A DNA stretch of 33,476 nucleotides from Actinomycetota bacterium (GCA_002737595.1 NSHZ01000006.1:1-33476), one strand, 5' to 3'; shown: positions 20,067 through 27,998, numbered from the stretch's first letter. The notes: generated by a model not told the origin, from the sequence alone. Program-made: numbers and translations.

Positions 20067-21683
20067 ATGCCTGCCACACCGCCCTCGAGTGCGCCAAACC
20101 CATCGGGTCGCACCGAGTCTGGGCTGCCCTTCAACGCGCGCTATGAAGCAGCCGATCTTGATGGCTGGATTCCAGCCGAACGTATCGGTGTACCGGGTGC
20201 CTTCCCATACACCCGCGGTATTCACTCCACCATGTATGTCGGTAGACCATGGACGATGCGCCAATACGCAGGTTTTGGATCCGCGAAGGAATCGAATCTG
20301 CGCTACCACCAATTGGTGAAGGCCGGTACTGGTGGGCTCTCAGTAGCTTTCGATCTCCCTACTCAGATGGGGATGGATTCAGATGCACCGCTCGCCCAAG
20401 GCGAAGTGGGCAAAGTGGGTGTGGCTATTGATTCTCTAGATGACATGCGCGAACTCTTCGCCGGGATTCCTTTGGGCGAAGTCTCTACCAGCATGACCAT
20501 TAACGCGCCAGCGTGCATTCTTTTGCTTCTCTACCAGATCGTTGCAGAGGAGCAAGGGATCGCAGCAGCAGATCTCAAGGGCACGATTCAAAACGATGTA
20601 CTTAAGGAGTACATCGCGCGCGGGACATACATCTATCCACCGCGTGAATCCATTCGACTCATCACGGACATTTTTAAGTATTGCCAAACGAACCTTCCGC
20701 AGTGGAACACTATTTCTATCTCTGGGTATCACATGGCCGAAGCCGGTGCCACGCCAGCGCAAGAGGTCGCTTTCACGTTGGCAAATGGGATCGAGTATGT
20801 GCGGGCGGCATTAGCGGCCGGACTTGAGATTGACGATTTCGCCCCGCGCCTTGCCTTCTTCTTTGTTTCACGCACGACTATCTTGGAAGAAGTCGCCAAG
20901 TTCCGGGCAGCAAGGCGTATTTGGGCGCGTGTGATGCGAGATGAGTTCCACGCTAAGAGCGAAAAGTCTCAAATGCTGCGCTTTCATACGCAGACAGCTG
21001 GAGTGCAACTTACTGCGCAACAGCCTGAAGTAAATCTTGTTCGTGTTGCTGTCCAGGCGCTCGCCGCGGTCTTTGGTGGCACTCAGAGTCTTCATACGAA
21101 CTCTTTTGATGAAGCGATTGCGCTACCCACCGAGAAGGCTGCCAGGCTCGCGCTGCGCACACAGCAAGTAATCGCTTTTGAAACAGACGTAACGAAGACG
21201 GTCGATCCATTCGCGGGTTCTTATGCCGTCGAATCTCTCACAGACGATGTGGAAGTTGAAGTACTTCGTCTCATGGCGAAGATTGAAGAGATGGGTGGCG
21301 CTGCAGCGGCCATCGAGAAGAGTTTTCAGAAGAGTGAAATTGAACGCAGTGCCTACGAAGTCACCCGTGAGATTGATCGTGGAGATCGCGTGGTTGTGGG
21401 AGTCAACAAATTCCAGATCAGTGAAGAAGAGCCTTATACGCCGCTACGAGTCGATCCTACTATCGGTGCGACTCAATGCGAAAAGCTTAAAACATTGCGA
21501 GCCACACGAGATAGCGCTGCAGTCGATGCGGCACTCGCCGCGATCAAGAGTGCTGCAGCAGACATCAACGAAAACTTGCTCCCTCCGATGAAGTTGGCCC
21601 TCACATTAGGCGCCACCGTCGGTGAAGTTGCCGATCAACTTCGCGCGGTGTGGGGCGTCTACCGCCCCAGCGAGAACTTCTAG
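20067..21683 (+). CDS. Methylmalonyl-CoA mutase, large catalytic subunit
   Basis: The enzyme isomerises methylmalonyl-CoA to succinyl-CoA with adenosylcobalamin. The 538-residue protein is only the TIM-barrel half; the B12 domain is encoded separately at 6627-7013. Substrate choice can be read from three residues. Tyr67 in MRQYAGF, Arg185 in EYIARGTY and His222 in SGYHMAEAG correspond to Tyr89, Arg207 and His244 of the Propionibacterium enzyme, with identical spacing (118 and 37 residues). Isobutyryl-CoA mutase has Phe and Gln at the first two positions, so methylmalonyl-CoA is the expected substrate. The gene appears monocistronic. No meaB-type chaperone gene or recognisable single-module epimerase gene is in the window. 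Confidence 0.93.
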   Translation: MPATPPSSAPNPSGRTESGLPFNARYEAADLDGWIPAERIGVPGAFPYTRGIHSTMYVGRPWTMRQYAGFGSAKESNLRYHQLVKAGTGGLSVAFDLPTQMGMDSDAPLAQGEVGKVGVAIDSLDDMRELFAGIPLGEVSTSMTINAPACILLLLYQIVAEEQGIAAADLKGTIQNDVLKEYIARGTYIYPPRESIRLITDIFKYCQTNLPQWNTISISGYHMAEAGATPAQEVAFTLANGIEYVRAALAAGLEIDDFAPRLAFFFVSRTTILEEVAKFRAARRIWARVMRDEFHAKSEKSQMLRFHTQTAGVQLTAQQPEVNLVRVAVQALAAVFGGTQSLHTNSFDEAIALPTEKAARLALRTQQVIAFETDVTKTVDPFAGSYAVESLTDDVEVEVLRLMAKIEEMGGAAAAIEKSFQKSEIERSAYEVTREIDRGDRVVVGVNKFQISEEEPYTPLRVDPTIGATQCEKLKTLRATRDSAAVDAALAAIKSAAADINENLLPPMKLALTLGATVGEVADQLRAVWGVYRPSENF

Positions 21684-21700
21684 TCCTCCTCCTTGTGCTT

Positions 21701-21706
21701 TAGGCT
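21701..21706 (+). promoter_or_regulatory. Predicted -10 box (TAGGCT) for the methylthioinosine phosphorylase gene
   Basis: TAGGCT, then 6 bp, then ATG at 21713: the same layout and same hexamer as before the genes at 12800 and 16474. Confidence 0.55.
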
Positions 21707-21712
21707 CTCCCT

Positions 21713-22450
21713 ATGGCACCTATCGGGATTATTGCTGGCACCGGCTTCTACTCGCTCCCCGCACTTCAGGGTTCGACTGCTCGCAAAGTGAGCACGCCCT
21801 ATGGTGATGCACTGTTGACTAGCGGAAGTTGGAACGGTGTTGCTATTGAATTTGTCACGCGCCACGGGGCCGACCATTCAATCCCACCGAGCAAAGTGAA
21901 TTATCGAGCGAATATTTCTGCGCTGAAAGAACTAGGCGTCCAGAAAGTGATTGCGGTGAATGTGGTGGGCGGCATTGATCCGACGTTGGCCGCCGGAGAC
22001 CTCTCGCTGGTTCATGACTTCATTGATTTCACCTCTGGGCGCGAAAGTACTTTCTTTGATGGCGTTCAACCCGGCGGCGTGCAACACGTTGACGTGACGG
22101 ATGCATACGATGCAGTGATGCGCGGTGCATTAACAGCTTCTGCGTCGAGAGCTGGCATCGCACTCCGAGAGCGTGGAGTTTACGCCGGTTTTAATGGTCC
22201 ACGTTTTGAAACTCCTGCGGAGATTCGTCTAGCAGCACTTGCGGGCGCCACCGTCGTCGGCATGACGGGTTGCCCTGAAGTGACTCTCGCTAAAGAGGCT
22301 GGCCTGCGTTACGCCTCCATCGCGCTCGTTGTGAATCCGGCTGCCGGAGTGAGTGATCAACCCATCACCATGGAAGAGATCAATGCATCGCTCTCCGCTG
22401 TGAGCCAGAAAGTCATCACCATTATTGATGGTGCGATCGGCGCCATCTGA
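21713..22450 (+). CDS. S-methyl-5'-thioinosine phosphorylase (MTAP family)
   Basis: The 245-residue protein belongs to the MTAP/PNP family: phosphate-binding RHG at 50-52, NYRANISALK, then NVVGGID. MTAP proper uses Asp residues near the end to bind the 6-amino group of adenine. Here the segment reads ALVVNPAAG with Asn208, as in Pseudomonas methylthioinosine phosphorylase, whose sequence I recall as closely similar over GMTG-PE-LA-E and this stretch. That implies a 6-oxopurine substrate, releasing hypoxanthine and methylthioribose-1-phosphate. The next gene overlaps it by 1 bp and encodes a deaminase that would supply methylthioinosine, which supports the call. Confidence 0.85.
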   Translation: MAPIGIIAGTGFYSLPALQGSTARKVSTPYGDALLTSGSWNGVAIEFVTRHGADHSIPPSKVNYRANISALKELGVQKVIAVNVVGGIDPTLAAGDLSLVHDFIDFTSGRESTFFDGVQPGGVQHVDVTDAYDAVMRGALTASASRAGIALRERGVYAGFNGPRFETPAEIRLAALAGATVVGMTGCPEVTLAKEAGLRYASIALVVNPAAGVSDQPITMEEINASLSAVSQKVITIIDGAIGAI

Positions 22451-23754
22451 TGCGTTCTATCCTCATTAAGAATGCAAAGTACGTAGTAACTAGCAACTCA
22501 ACAAATGAGATTCTAGAAAATGCCACGATCCTCGTACGCGATGGTGTGATTTCTGGAATTAATCCAACTGGCGCGCACGAAGATGTTGAAGTTTTTGATG
22601 CAAGAGGGCATTTGATCATGCCCGGGTTGATCAATTCGCATACCCACTTGGCGATGTCACTCCTTCGTGGGTGGGCAGAAGGTGTAGACCTCCAAGGATT
22701 CCTGGAACGCGTCTGGGCCGCTGAAGGCGCCATTATGGATCCTGAGACTTGTGCACTCGGTACCGAGCTGGCTGCAGGCGAAGCGCTCATCGGTGGCACC
22801 ACCACTGCACTTGATATGTACTTTCATCCCACGGCAACACATAGGGCAGCGGTGCAGGTTGGTTTGCGACATATCGCTGGGCCGATCTTCTTAGATTTTG
22901 AAGGAATCGATGGATTGAAGTGGCCAGATCGAATTGCGCTGGCAAAGAATTGGCCGGCATCAGCGGCCGAAATCGGTGGGCCACATATTCCGCTCTACTT
23001 CATGCCCCACAGCACATATACGGATTCGCCCGAGCATCTTGCAGAGGTAGCCGAGCTCGGCAAGGAAATGGGAGCCCGCGTACATCTCCATGTTTCCGAA
23101 ACTGTGATGGAAAATGATGACGTACGAACGCGTTTTGGAAAGACACCCGTTGAAGTGCTCCGAGACACCAAGATTCTTGACCTTCCCACCGTGTACGGTC
23201 ACGGTGTCCACCTCAGCGATTCAGATATTGAAATTTCACTCGCTAAAGGTGCGAGCGTTGCGCATTGCCCCGGAAGCAACCTGAAATTAAATAGTGGTGT
23301 CGCCGACATCATGAAGTACAAAGCTGCTGGATTGAAGGTGGGGCTCGGGACAGATGGCTGTTCTTCGAGTAATGACCTCGACATGTGGGCAGTGATTCGC
23401 CTCGCAGCTCACTTAGTTTCGCTCAATCATGTAGCTAAAGCTGTAGATGCTGCCTCGATTATTCGTTCAGCAACCATTGAGAGCGCCGAAGCTCTCGGGT
23501 TAGGCGATCGAGTTGGCAGCATCGAAGTGGGCAAGGAAGCCGACTTGATAGCTGTCGATCTCTCGGCGCTCCATCTCATGCCGATTCACGATGTGATGGC
23601 GTTGCTTGTATATGCCGTCGGGCGTTCCGATGTGAGTGATGTGTGGGTTGCCGGAGATCGCGTTGTTCGCGACCGCGTTCTCACCCACGTAGATACCTTG
23701 AGTCTGAGTACTCGCGTTGCAGAACGTGTAAAGGCATTGGATTCGCTCAAATGA
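22450..23754 (+). CDS. mtaD: 5-methylthioadenosine / S-adenosylhomocysteine deaminase
   Basis: This 434-residue amidohydrolase deaminates methylthioadenosine to methylthioinosine, and often adenosylhomocysteine or 5'-deoxyadenosine too. Metal and catalytic motifs in order are NSHTHLAMSLLRGW, HLHVSET, YGHGVHLS, AHCPGSNLKLNSG and LGTDGCSSSNDLDM, the last being characteristic of MtaD/TrzN-like enzymes. The beta-sandwich at both ends is also visible. ATG at 22450 shares its A with the upstream TGA, indicating translational coupling to the phosphorylase. The cupin gene downstream overlaps by 4 bp, so the three form one operon. Confidence 0.9.
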   Translation: MRSILIKNAKYVVTSNSTNEILENATILVRDGVISGINPTGAHEDVEVFDARGHLIMPGLINSHTHLAMSLLRGWAEGVDLQGFLERVWAAEGAIMDPETCALGTELAAGEALIGGTTTALDMYFHPTATHRAAVQVGLRHIAGPIFLDFEGIDGLKWPDRIALAKNWPASAAEIGGPHIPLYFMPHSTYTDSPEHLAEVAELGKEMGARVHLHVSETVMENDDVRTRFGKTPVEVLRDTKILDLPTVYGHGVHLSDSDIEISLAKGASVAHCPGSNLKLNSGVADIMKYKAAGLKVGLGTDGCSSSNDLDMWAVIRLAAHLVSLNHVAKAVDAASIIRSATIESAEALGLGDRVGSIEVGKEADLIAVDLSALHLMPIHDVMALLVYAVGRSDVSDVWVAGDRVVRDRVLTHVDTLSLSTRVAERVKALDSLK

Positions 23755-24194
23755 CCGCCCTTAATTTGGACAGCCTTTCAGCAGAGCAAGTAATCGAGCG
23801 CTTCGCGTTGTTGCCACTAGAGGGCGAGGGCGGTTACTTCTCACTCGTGCAACGTGACGAACACGGAAACGCGATCTACTTCCTGATGACTCCGGGGCAG
23901 TTCTCTGCTTGGCATCGTCTCAAGGAGCGCGAAACTTGGGTGCTCATCGGTGGCGACCCACTTGTGCTCCATATTAAAGATGAGCAGTACGGACGGATAG
24001 AACTATCGCGATCGGGAGAACTTTCCGCAAGCGTGGCACCGGGCGAGTGGATGGCGGCTGAGACTCTTGGCGAGTGGTCTCTTGTACTTTGTTATCTTGC
24101 ACCGCCCTTCTCTGCCATGGAGCTCGCCTCTTCGGCTTTAGTAGATGCTTGGCGAGAACACATCCCTGAACTGCCTCGCCTCGTGCACGAGTAG
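23751..24194 (+). CDS. Cupin_5/DUF985-like protein
   Basis: The 147-residue protein shows the pattern of the DUF985 cupins: an N-terminal helix, LEGEGGYFSLVQRDE, a strand with IYFLMTPGQFSAWHRLKERETWVLIGGDPLVLHI, and a VAPGEWMAAETLGEWSLVLCYLAPPF end. These are single-domain beta barrels related to RmlC-type epimerases, mostly without proven function. The ATGA overlap with mtaD links it to methylthioadenosine salvage, perhaps in handling methylthioribose phosphate, but that is inference. An ATG further upstream in frame lies inside mtaD and is rejected. Confidence 0.75.
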   Translation: MTALNLDSLSAEQVIERFALLPLEGEGGYFSLVQRDEHGNAIYFLMTPGQFSAWHRLKERETWVLIGGDPLVLHIKDEQYGRIELSRSGELSASVAPGEWMAAETLGEWSLVLCYLAPPFSAMELASSALVDAWREHIPELPRLVHE

Positions 24195-24197
24195 AGT
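24192..24197 (+). promoter_or_regulatory. Predicted -10 box (TAGAGT) made from the upstream stop codon
   Basis: TAGAGT ends 6 bp before ATG at 24204. Its TAG is the stop codon of the cupin gene, so the promoter and the end of the previous gene share bases. Confidence 0.5.
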
Positions 24198-24203
24198 GCC
24201 GAT

Positions 24204-24920
24204 ATGACGAATTCATTTGCTGGACGCACGATTCTTATCACAGGTGCAGGGCGAAATGTTGGTGCCCATCTTGTGTCACATTTCGCTGCCCAAGGTGCGT
24301 TTGTCATGGCAGCCACCAAGTCAACCGCGGTACAGGTAGGGGAGAACGTCGCACAGATTGAGGTTGATCTTGCCGAAGTGGGTGCCGGTGTGCGATTGAT
24401 GTCGGAAGCGCTCGCTCTTCGCCCCTCGATCGATTACGTCATCAACAATGCTGCGCGTCAGGATGTGGCCCTGCTTTCTCACGAGGAACCAGAACGCATT
24501 GCTGATCTCTTTCAAGTAAACGTTGGTGCGATCGCCGAAATCTTGGCAACCATTGCTCGCGGCAGAACCGGTGTGCAATCTGTTCTGAATATCACCTCTA
24601 TCGAGGCCCTGCGCCCCCGCCCCGGTCACGCCATCTACGGGGCCACTAAAGCCGCGCTCGATGCACTCACTCGATCCGCCGCAGTGGAGTTGGCTCCGAG
24701 CTGCCGGGTCAATGGACTCCGCTTAGGACTTATTGAGAGCCCTGGGATCGCTGAAGCTTGGCCTGAAGGGGTCGGTTCCTGGGGCGCCCATGCCCCGCTG
24801 AAGCGGATGGGTCAGCAGAGAGACATCAGTGAGGCGATCGAGTATTTACTACCTGCTACGTGGGCAACTGGGTCAATTCTCGATCTCGACGGTGGCATAG
24901 GCGTCGTCGCTCCTTGGTAG
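24204..24920 (+). CDS. Short-chain dehydrogenase/reductase (SDR family)
   Basis: The 238-residue protein is a classical SDR: nucleotide-binding TGAGRNVG near residues 14-21, NNAA, catalytic Ser in NITSIEA, and YGATK with the catalytic Tyr and Lys. The C-terminal GSILDLDGG is typical of FabG- or pteridine-reductase-like members. The substrate cannot be read. Neighbouring genes handle methylthioadenosine and nucleosides, but the leaderless promoter suggests it is transcribed on its own, so context is weak evidence. Confidence 0.85.
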   Translation: MTNSFAGRTILITGAGRNVGAHLVSHFAAQGAFVMAATKSTAVQVGENVAQIEVDLAEVGAGVRLMSEALALRPSIDYVINNAARQDVALLSHEEPERIADLFQVNVGAIAEILATIARGRTGVQSVLNITSIEALRPRPGHAIYGATKAALDALTRSAAVELAPSCRVNGLRLGLIESPGIAEAWPEGVGSWGAHAPLKRMGQQRDISEAIEYLLPATWATGSILDLDGGIGVVAPW

Positions 24921-24941
24921 ATGTTGGTCGGGAGCTGGCTC

Positions 24942-24976
24942 TTGTGATCAAACTGCATTCAGCTTAGATGTAGTGT
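24942..24976 (+). promoter_or_regulatory. Candidate promoter for the nucleoside phosphorylase-adenosine deaminase operon
   Basis: TTGTGA at 24942-24947 is followed after 17 bp by TAGATG (24965-24970), directly joined to TAGTGT (24971-24976), which better fits TANNNT. Transcription would start near 24977-24983, giving a leader of about 35-40 nt that carries GAGGAG 5 bp before ATG at 25017. Confidence 0.4.
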
Positions 24977-25016
24977 TACGGCGAAAGATTCCGTATCAAT
25001 ACTTCGAGGAGATTTA

Positions 25017-25787
25017 ATGGCTGCAGAGATCGTTGACAAAATGTCCATTGGAACCACAGGCGTTCAATATCACGTGGGAGTCAAAGAAGGCGACATTAGC
25101 GACATCGTTCTGATGCCAGGAGATCCGTTTCGAGTTCAACTCATTGCTAATCGCTTAGAGAATGCTGTCGAGGTCGCGCATAAGCGAGAATATAGAACTG
25201 TCACTGGCTATTACAAAGGACGCAAAATTACTGCTTGTTCAAGTGGGATGGGTTGTCCCTCAACTGCGATTGGAGTCGAGGAACTCGCTCGAGTTGGTGG
25301 ACGCGTCTTTATTCGAGTTGGTAGTACGGCTGCAACTCAAGCACATATCAATGTCGGAGATTTAATCATCAGCGAGGGATCATTTCGCAATGACGGAACA
25401 ACCGCGGCTTACGTGCCGGCCGGGTTTCCAGCTGTACCCGATTTTGAATTGACGCTTGCGCTCATCAACGCCGGAAAAGATTTGGCAGTTGAAAAAGGGT
25501 TTACCGTTCATTCAGGTATCAATGCCACGGACGATGCTTTCTACGCAGAGACGCCTGAGTGGATCGCGCAAATGGAGAAGATGGGGCTCACCAATGTTGA
25601 GATGGAAAGCTCTGCGCTCTTCATTGTGGCTCGTCTCCGGGGTTTGAGAGCAGCGATGGTCTGTGCGGTTTCCGCCAACTTGGTAACCAACGATGTTGTT
25701 TATGGTCGTCCAAATACCCGCCTCGCCGTGGGTTGGGAACATAGCATCGACGTGGCTCTCGAAGCCGTTCACCGCATGGGGATATAA
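25017..25787 (+). CDS. NP-I family nucleoside phosphorylase, uridine phosphorylase-like
   Basis: This enzyme splits nucleosides with phosphate to base and sugar-1-phosphate. The 256 residues align along their length with E. coli Udp as I remember it: MPGDPFRV for phosphate, REYRTVTGYYKG, SSGMGCPSTAIGVEEL, INVGDLIISEG, GFPAVPDFE and the ribose-binding VEMESSALF. However, the loop before that last motif is about 17 residues shorter, and the Gln166 and Arg168 that hold uracil in E. coli Udp have no counterpart. The Asp of hexameric purine phosphorylases (SD in DeoD) is also not obvious. Base preference is therefore open. Adenosine deaminase follows after 13 bp. Confidence 0.85.
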   Translation: MAAEIVDKMSIGTTGVQYHVGVKEGDISDIVLMPGDPFRVQLIANRLENAVEVAHKREYRTVTGYYKGRKITACSSGMGCPSTAIGVEELARVGGRVFIRVGSTAATQAHINVGDLIISEGSFRNDGTTAAYVPAGFPAVPDFELTLALINAGKDLAVEKGFTVHSGINATDDAFYAETPEWIAQMEKMGLTNVEMESSALFIVARLRGLRAAMVCAVSANLVTNDVVYGRPNTRLAVGWEHSIDVALEAVHRMGI

Positions 25788-25800
25788 GGAAGCTAGCTTC

Positions 25801-26775
25801 ATGCTCATTAACCTTCACACACACCTCGAAGGAACCGTACGTCCTAGTACTGCAGCAGAACTTGCTGAGCCCATGGGAGTGCCAACCCCTGAAGGTGGGT
25901 GGGAGAACGCTTTTCGTATAAAGGAAAAGGGTGATCTCACTATTTTCCTTACGCATGTTGCCATGGCCTATCCATTACTTGGTAACGCCGAAAATCTTCG
26001 CCGGGTCGCTTTTGAGGCAGTAGAGGATGCAGCTCAAGATGGGCAGTCGTACATTGAATTGCGGCTTGGCCCAGCGACGCACGCGAGGGTGGATTTGAGC
26101 ATTCGCCACGTATTAGAGGCGGTCTGTCGTGGAGTTGAGGAAGCGAAAGTACATACAGGTATTCGCGCTGGAGTTATTGCATGCATGCTGCGACATGAGA
26201 CAGATGAAATTATTGCTGAAATCGCACATGCAGCGATTGCGCTCGCGAACTCCGGCATTGTTGGAATAGATATTGCTGGTGATGAAATTCTCTATCCATC
26301 CCTCGCGCGCTACGCACCCCTTTATGACTTAGCGCGGGCGGCCGGTCTTGGCTTGACTGCGCACGCTGCCGAAGCTGGGCCAGCGAGCGCAGGAAAAGAA
26401 GCGGTTGAGTTATTAGGCGTGACGCGAATTGGCCATGGAAGTAATTTGGCGAGCGATCCAGAAATGCTTGAGTGGGTACGCGCGAAAGGTGTCACTATCG
26501 AGGTCTGTCCGACTTCAAATGTGCTCACTGGTGCGGCGCCAAGTTTGAAAGAGCACCCGGTGGTGGATTTTGTGAAAGCCGGAGTCAAGGTTGCGTTGGG
26601 TGATGATGACCCAGAGAACACTGGCGTTCGACTGAGTCAGGAAGCATATTTGCTGGTCAGCGAAGGTGGGCTCCTTGCCGAAGATATGAGGAAATTTGCC
26701 TACGACGGAATCAGCGCAGCGTTTTGTAGCCCAGATATTCGTGCAAAGCTCCTGTTGAAGTGGGGTAAGGAGTAG
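25801..26775 (+). CDS. Adenosine deaminase family protein
   Basis: Expected to convert adenosine or deoxyadenosine to inosine. The 324-residue TIM-barrel protein has zinc ligands His6 and His8 in LHTHLEG, then HAAEAG with His188 and catalytic Glu191, GHG with His212, and the GDDDP metal motif at 268-271, where typical ADAs have NTDDP. Relatives include aminodeoxyfutalosine deaminase. With neighbouring phosphorylase and nucleoside transporter genes, adenosine is the most likely substrate. ATG at 25801 is chosen because it gives the canonical N-terminus; AAGGAAG lies 8 bp upstream. In-frame sequence further upstream belongs to the previous gene. Confidence 0.87.
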   Translation: MLINLHTHLEGTVRPSTAAELAEPMGVPTPEGGWENAFRIKEKGDLTIFLTHVAMAYPLLGNAENLRRVAFEAVEDAAQDGQSYIELRLGPATHARVDLSIRHVLEAVCRGVEEAKVHTGIRAGVIACMLRHETDEIIAEIAHAAIALANSGIVGIDIAGDEILYPSLARYAPLYDLARAAGLGLTAHAAEAGPASAGKEAVELLGVTRIGHGSNLASDPEMLEWVRAKGVTIEVCPTSNVLTGAAPSLKEHPVVDFVKAGVKVALGDDDPENTGVRLSQEAYLLVSEGGLLAEDMRKFAYDGISAAFCSPDIRAKLLLKWGKE

Positions 26776-26795
26776 ACCTGTGCAAAGCCAGTTCC

Positions 26796-26822
26796 CATCC
26801 CTCAAGGGGTACTTGAGGGATG
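26796..26822 (+). terminator. Strong 10-bp inverted repeat after the deaminase gene
   Basis: CATCCCTCAA and TTGAGGGATG are perfect complements around a 7-nt loop, 21 bp after the ada stop. No T-run follows, so it may be a T-less actinobacterial terminator, an mRNA 3'-end stabiliser, or an operator for the transporter gene downstream. Confidence 0.5.
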
Positions 26823-26867
26823 CGAAACTCCGAGATTCCACTTCTAGGAGCCCAGCCTCAATTCGGA

Positions 26868-26873
26868 TAGGGT
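26868..26873 (+). promoter_or_regulatory. Candidate -10 box (TAGGGT) for the nucleoside transporter operon
   Basis: TAGGGT fits TANNNT and would start transcription near 26880, leaving a leader of about 69 nt. TAAATT at 26879-26884 is a second possibility with a slightly shorter leader. No convincing -35 box is visible for either. Confidence 0.4.
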
Positions 26874-26879
26874 GATCCT

Positions 26880-26948
26880 AAATTGTTAGCGGCTTTCCTA
26901 GCCTCTGATAAACCCTGTTAGCCCGAAAGGGCTTGTGAGAGGAGATCC
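26880..26948 (+). promoter_or_regulatory. Structured 5' leader of the nucleoside-binding protein gene, possible cis-acting RNA
   Basis: The leader contains a GAAA-capped hairpin, AGCCC-GAAA-GGGCT (26920-26933). CCTCT at 26902-26906 can pair with AGAGG at 26938-26942 and enclose it, hiding part of the ribosome-binding site. An alternative stem, GGCT (26891-26894) with AGCC (26900-26903), overlaps CCTCT and would free the site. Two exclusive folds of this kind suggest a translational switch. It does not match the purine riboswitch core I know. Confidence 0.4.
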
Positions 26949-27998
26949 ATGAACAAGCGCATAACTGCTGTTGTTGCCGCATTTGCTTTGGCAGCACTTG
27001 GTTTCGCTCTATCCCCAGCTTCGGCTGCGGTAAAGACTGCTGACGAGTCGTCATGTGGCATGGCTGGCGCATTTTGTGTCGGCGTAGTTACGGACACCGG
27101 CAAGGTCGACGATAAGTCGTTTAACCAAGCTTCTTGGGAAGGCGCGAAGGCTGGTGCCGCAAAGGCAGGCGGCTTCTCGAAGTACATCGAATCACTTGAT
27201 TCAAAGGATTACGCAGCCAACATTGATCTCTTTGCTTCTAAGAAGTACAACGTCATCGTGACCGTTGGTTTCTTGATGGCTGACGCCACTGTGGCTGCTG
27301 CAGCGAAGTATCCAGATATCAAGTTCATCGGTGTGGATCAATTCAACGGTACTACTGCTGCTAACTTCAGTGGACTTATCTTCGATGAAGATAAGGGTGG
27401 CTTTATTGTTGGCTACCTTGCTGGCTACCTTACGAAGAGCGGCAAGACTGCCGCAATTGCTGGCGGACCAAGCACCATTCCTCCAGTCCGTAAGTACATC
27501 GAAGGCTTCGCCAATGGCGTTGCATATGCTGGCAAGGAGCAAAAGAAGAAGCTTGCCAAGGCATCTACGGTGTACTACACCGGTGCTAACGCTTTCAATG
27601 ATCCAGTCTGGGGAGCTACCACTGCAAAGCAGTACCTCTCACAAGGCTATGACGTCATCTTCGCAGCTGGTGGAAGAACCGGAAACGGTGGACTTGCAGC
27701 GATTGCAAAGAAGAAGGGTGCACTCTGCATCGGCGTTGACCTTGATCAATGGCTCACTCTCCCTGAGGCACATGGTTGCCTGGTTACGTCAGCCGAGAAG
27801 CGCCTTGTTGCTGGAGTGAGTTCTCTTGTGGGTCAGATAAAGGGTGGCACGTTCAAGGGTGGCAACTTCGTTGGCACTGTGGGCGCGTCTCCTTACCACG
27901 ATCTCAAAAATAGGGTTCCTGCCGCAGTCCAGAAGAAGGTCTCCGCAACTCTCAAGAAATTGATTGACGGTTCACTTCCTACAGGCGTAAAGCAGTAA
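26949..27998 (+). CDS. BMP-family ABC transporter substrate-binding protein (nucleoside type)
   Basis: BMP/Med/PnrA-type proteins capture purine and other nucleosides outside the membrane. The 349-residue protein has a signal sequence (hydrophobic about 6-24, likely cleavage at ASA) and the family opening VGVVTDTGKVDDKSFNQ, then FIGVDQF, ANFSGLIFDEDKGGFIVGYLAG and the late IGVDLDQW. No lipobox Cys follows the hydrophobic stretch; the first cysteines are 36 and 43, unlike most Gram-positive binding proteins. AGAGGAG lies 4 bp before ATG. Two permeases and an ATPase follow after a hairpin terminator, consistent with higher output of the binding protein. Confidence 0.92.
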   Translation: MNKRITAVVAAFALAALGFALSPASAAVKTADESSCGMAGAFCVGVVTDTGKVDDKSFNQASWEGAKAGAAKAGGFSKYIESLDSKDYAANIDLFASKKYNVIVTVGFLMADATVAAAAKYPDIKFIGVDQFNGTTAANFSGLIFDEDKGGFIVGYLAGYLTKSGKTAAIAGGPSTIPPVRKYIEGFANGVAYAGKEQKKKLAKASTVYYTGANAFNDPVWGATTAKQYLSQGYDVIFAAGGRTGNGGLAAIAKKKGALCIGVDLDQWLTLPEAHGCLVTSAEKRLVAGVSSLVGQIKGGTFKGGNFVGTVGASPYHDLKNRVPAAVQKKVSATLKKLIDGSLPTGVKQ

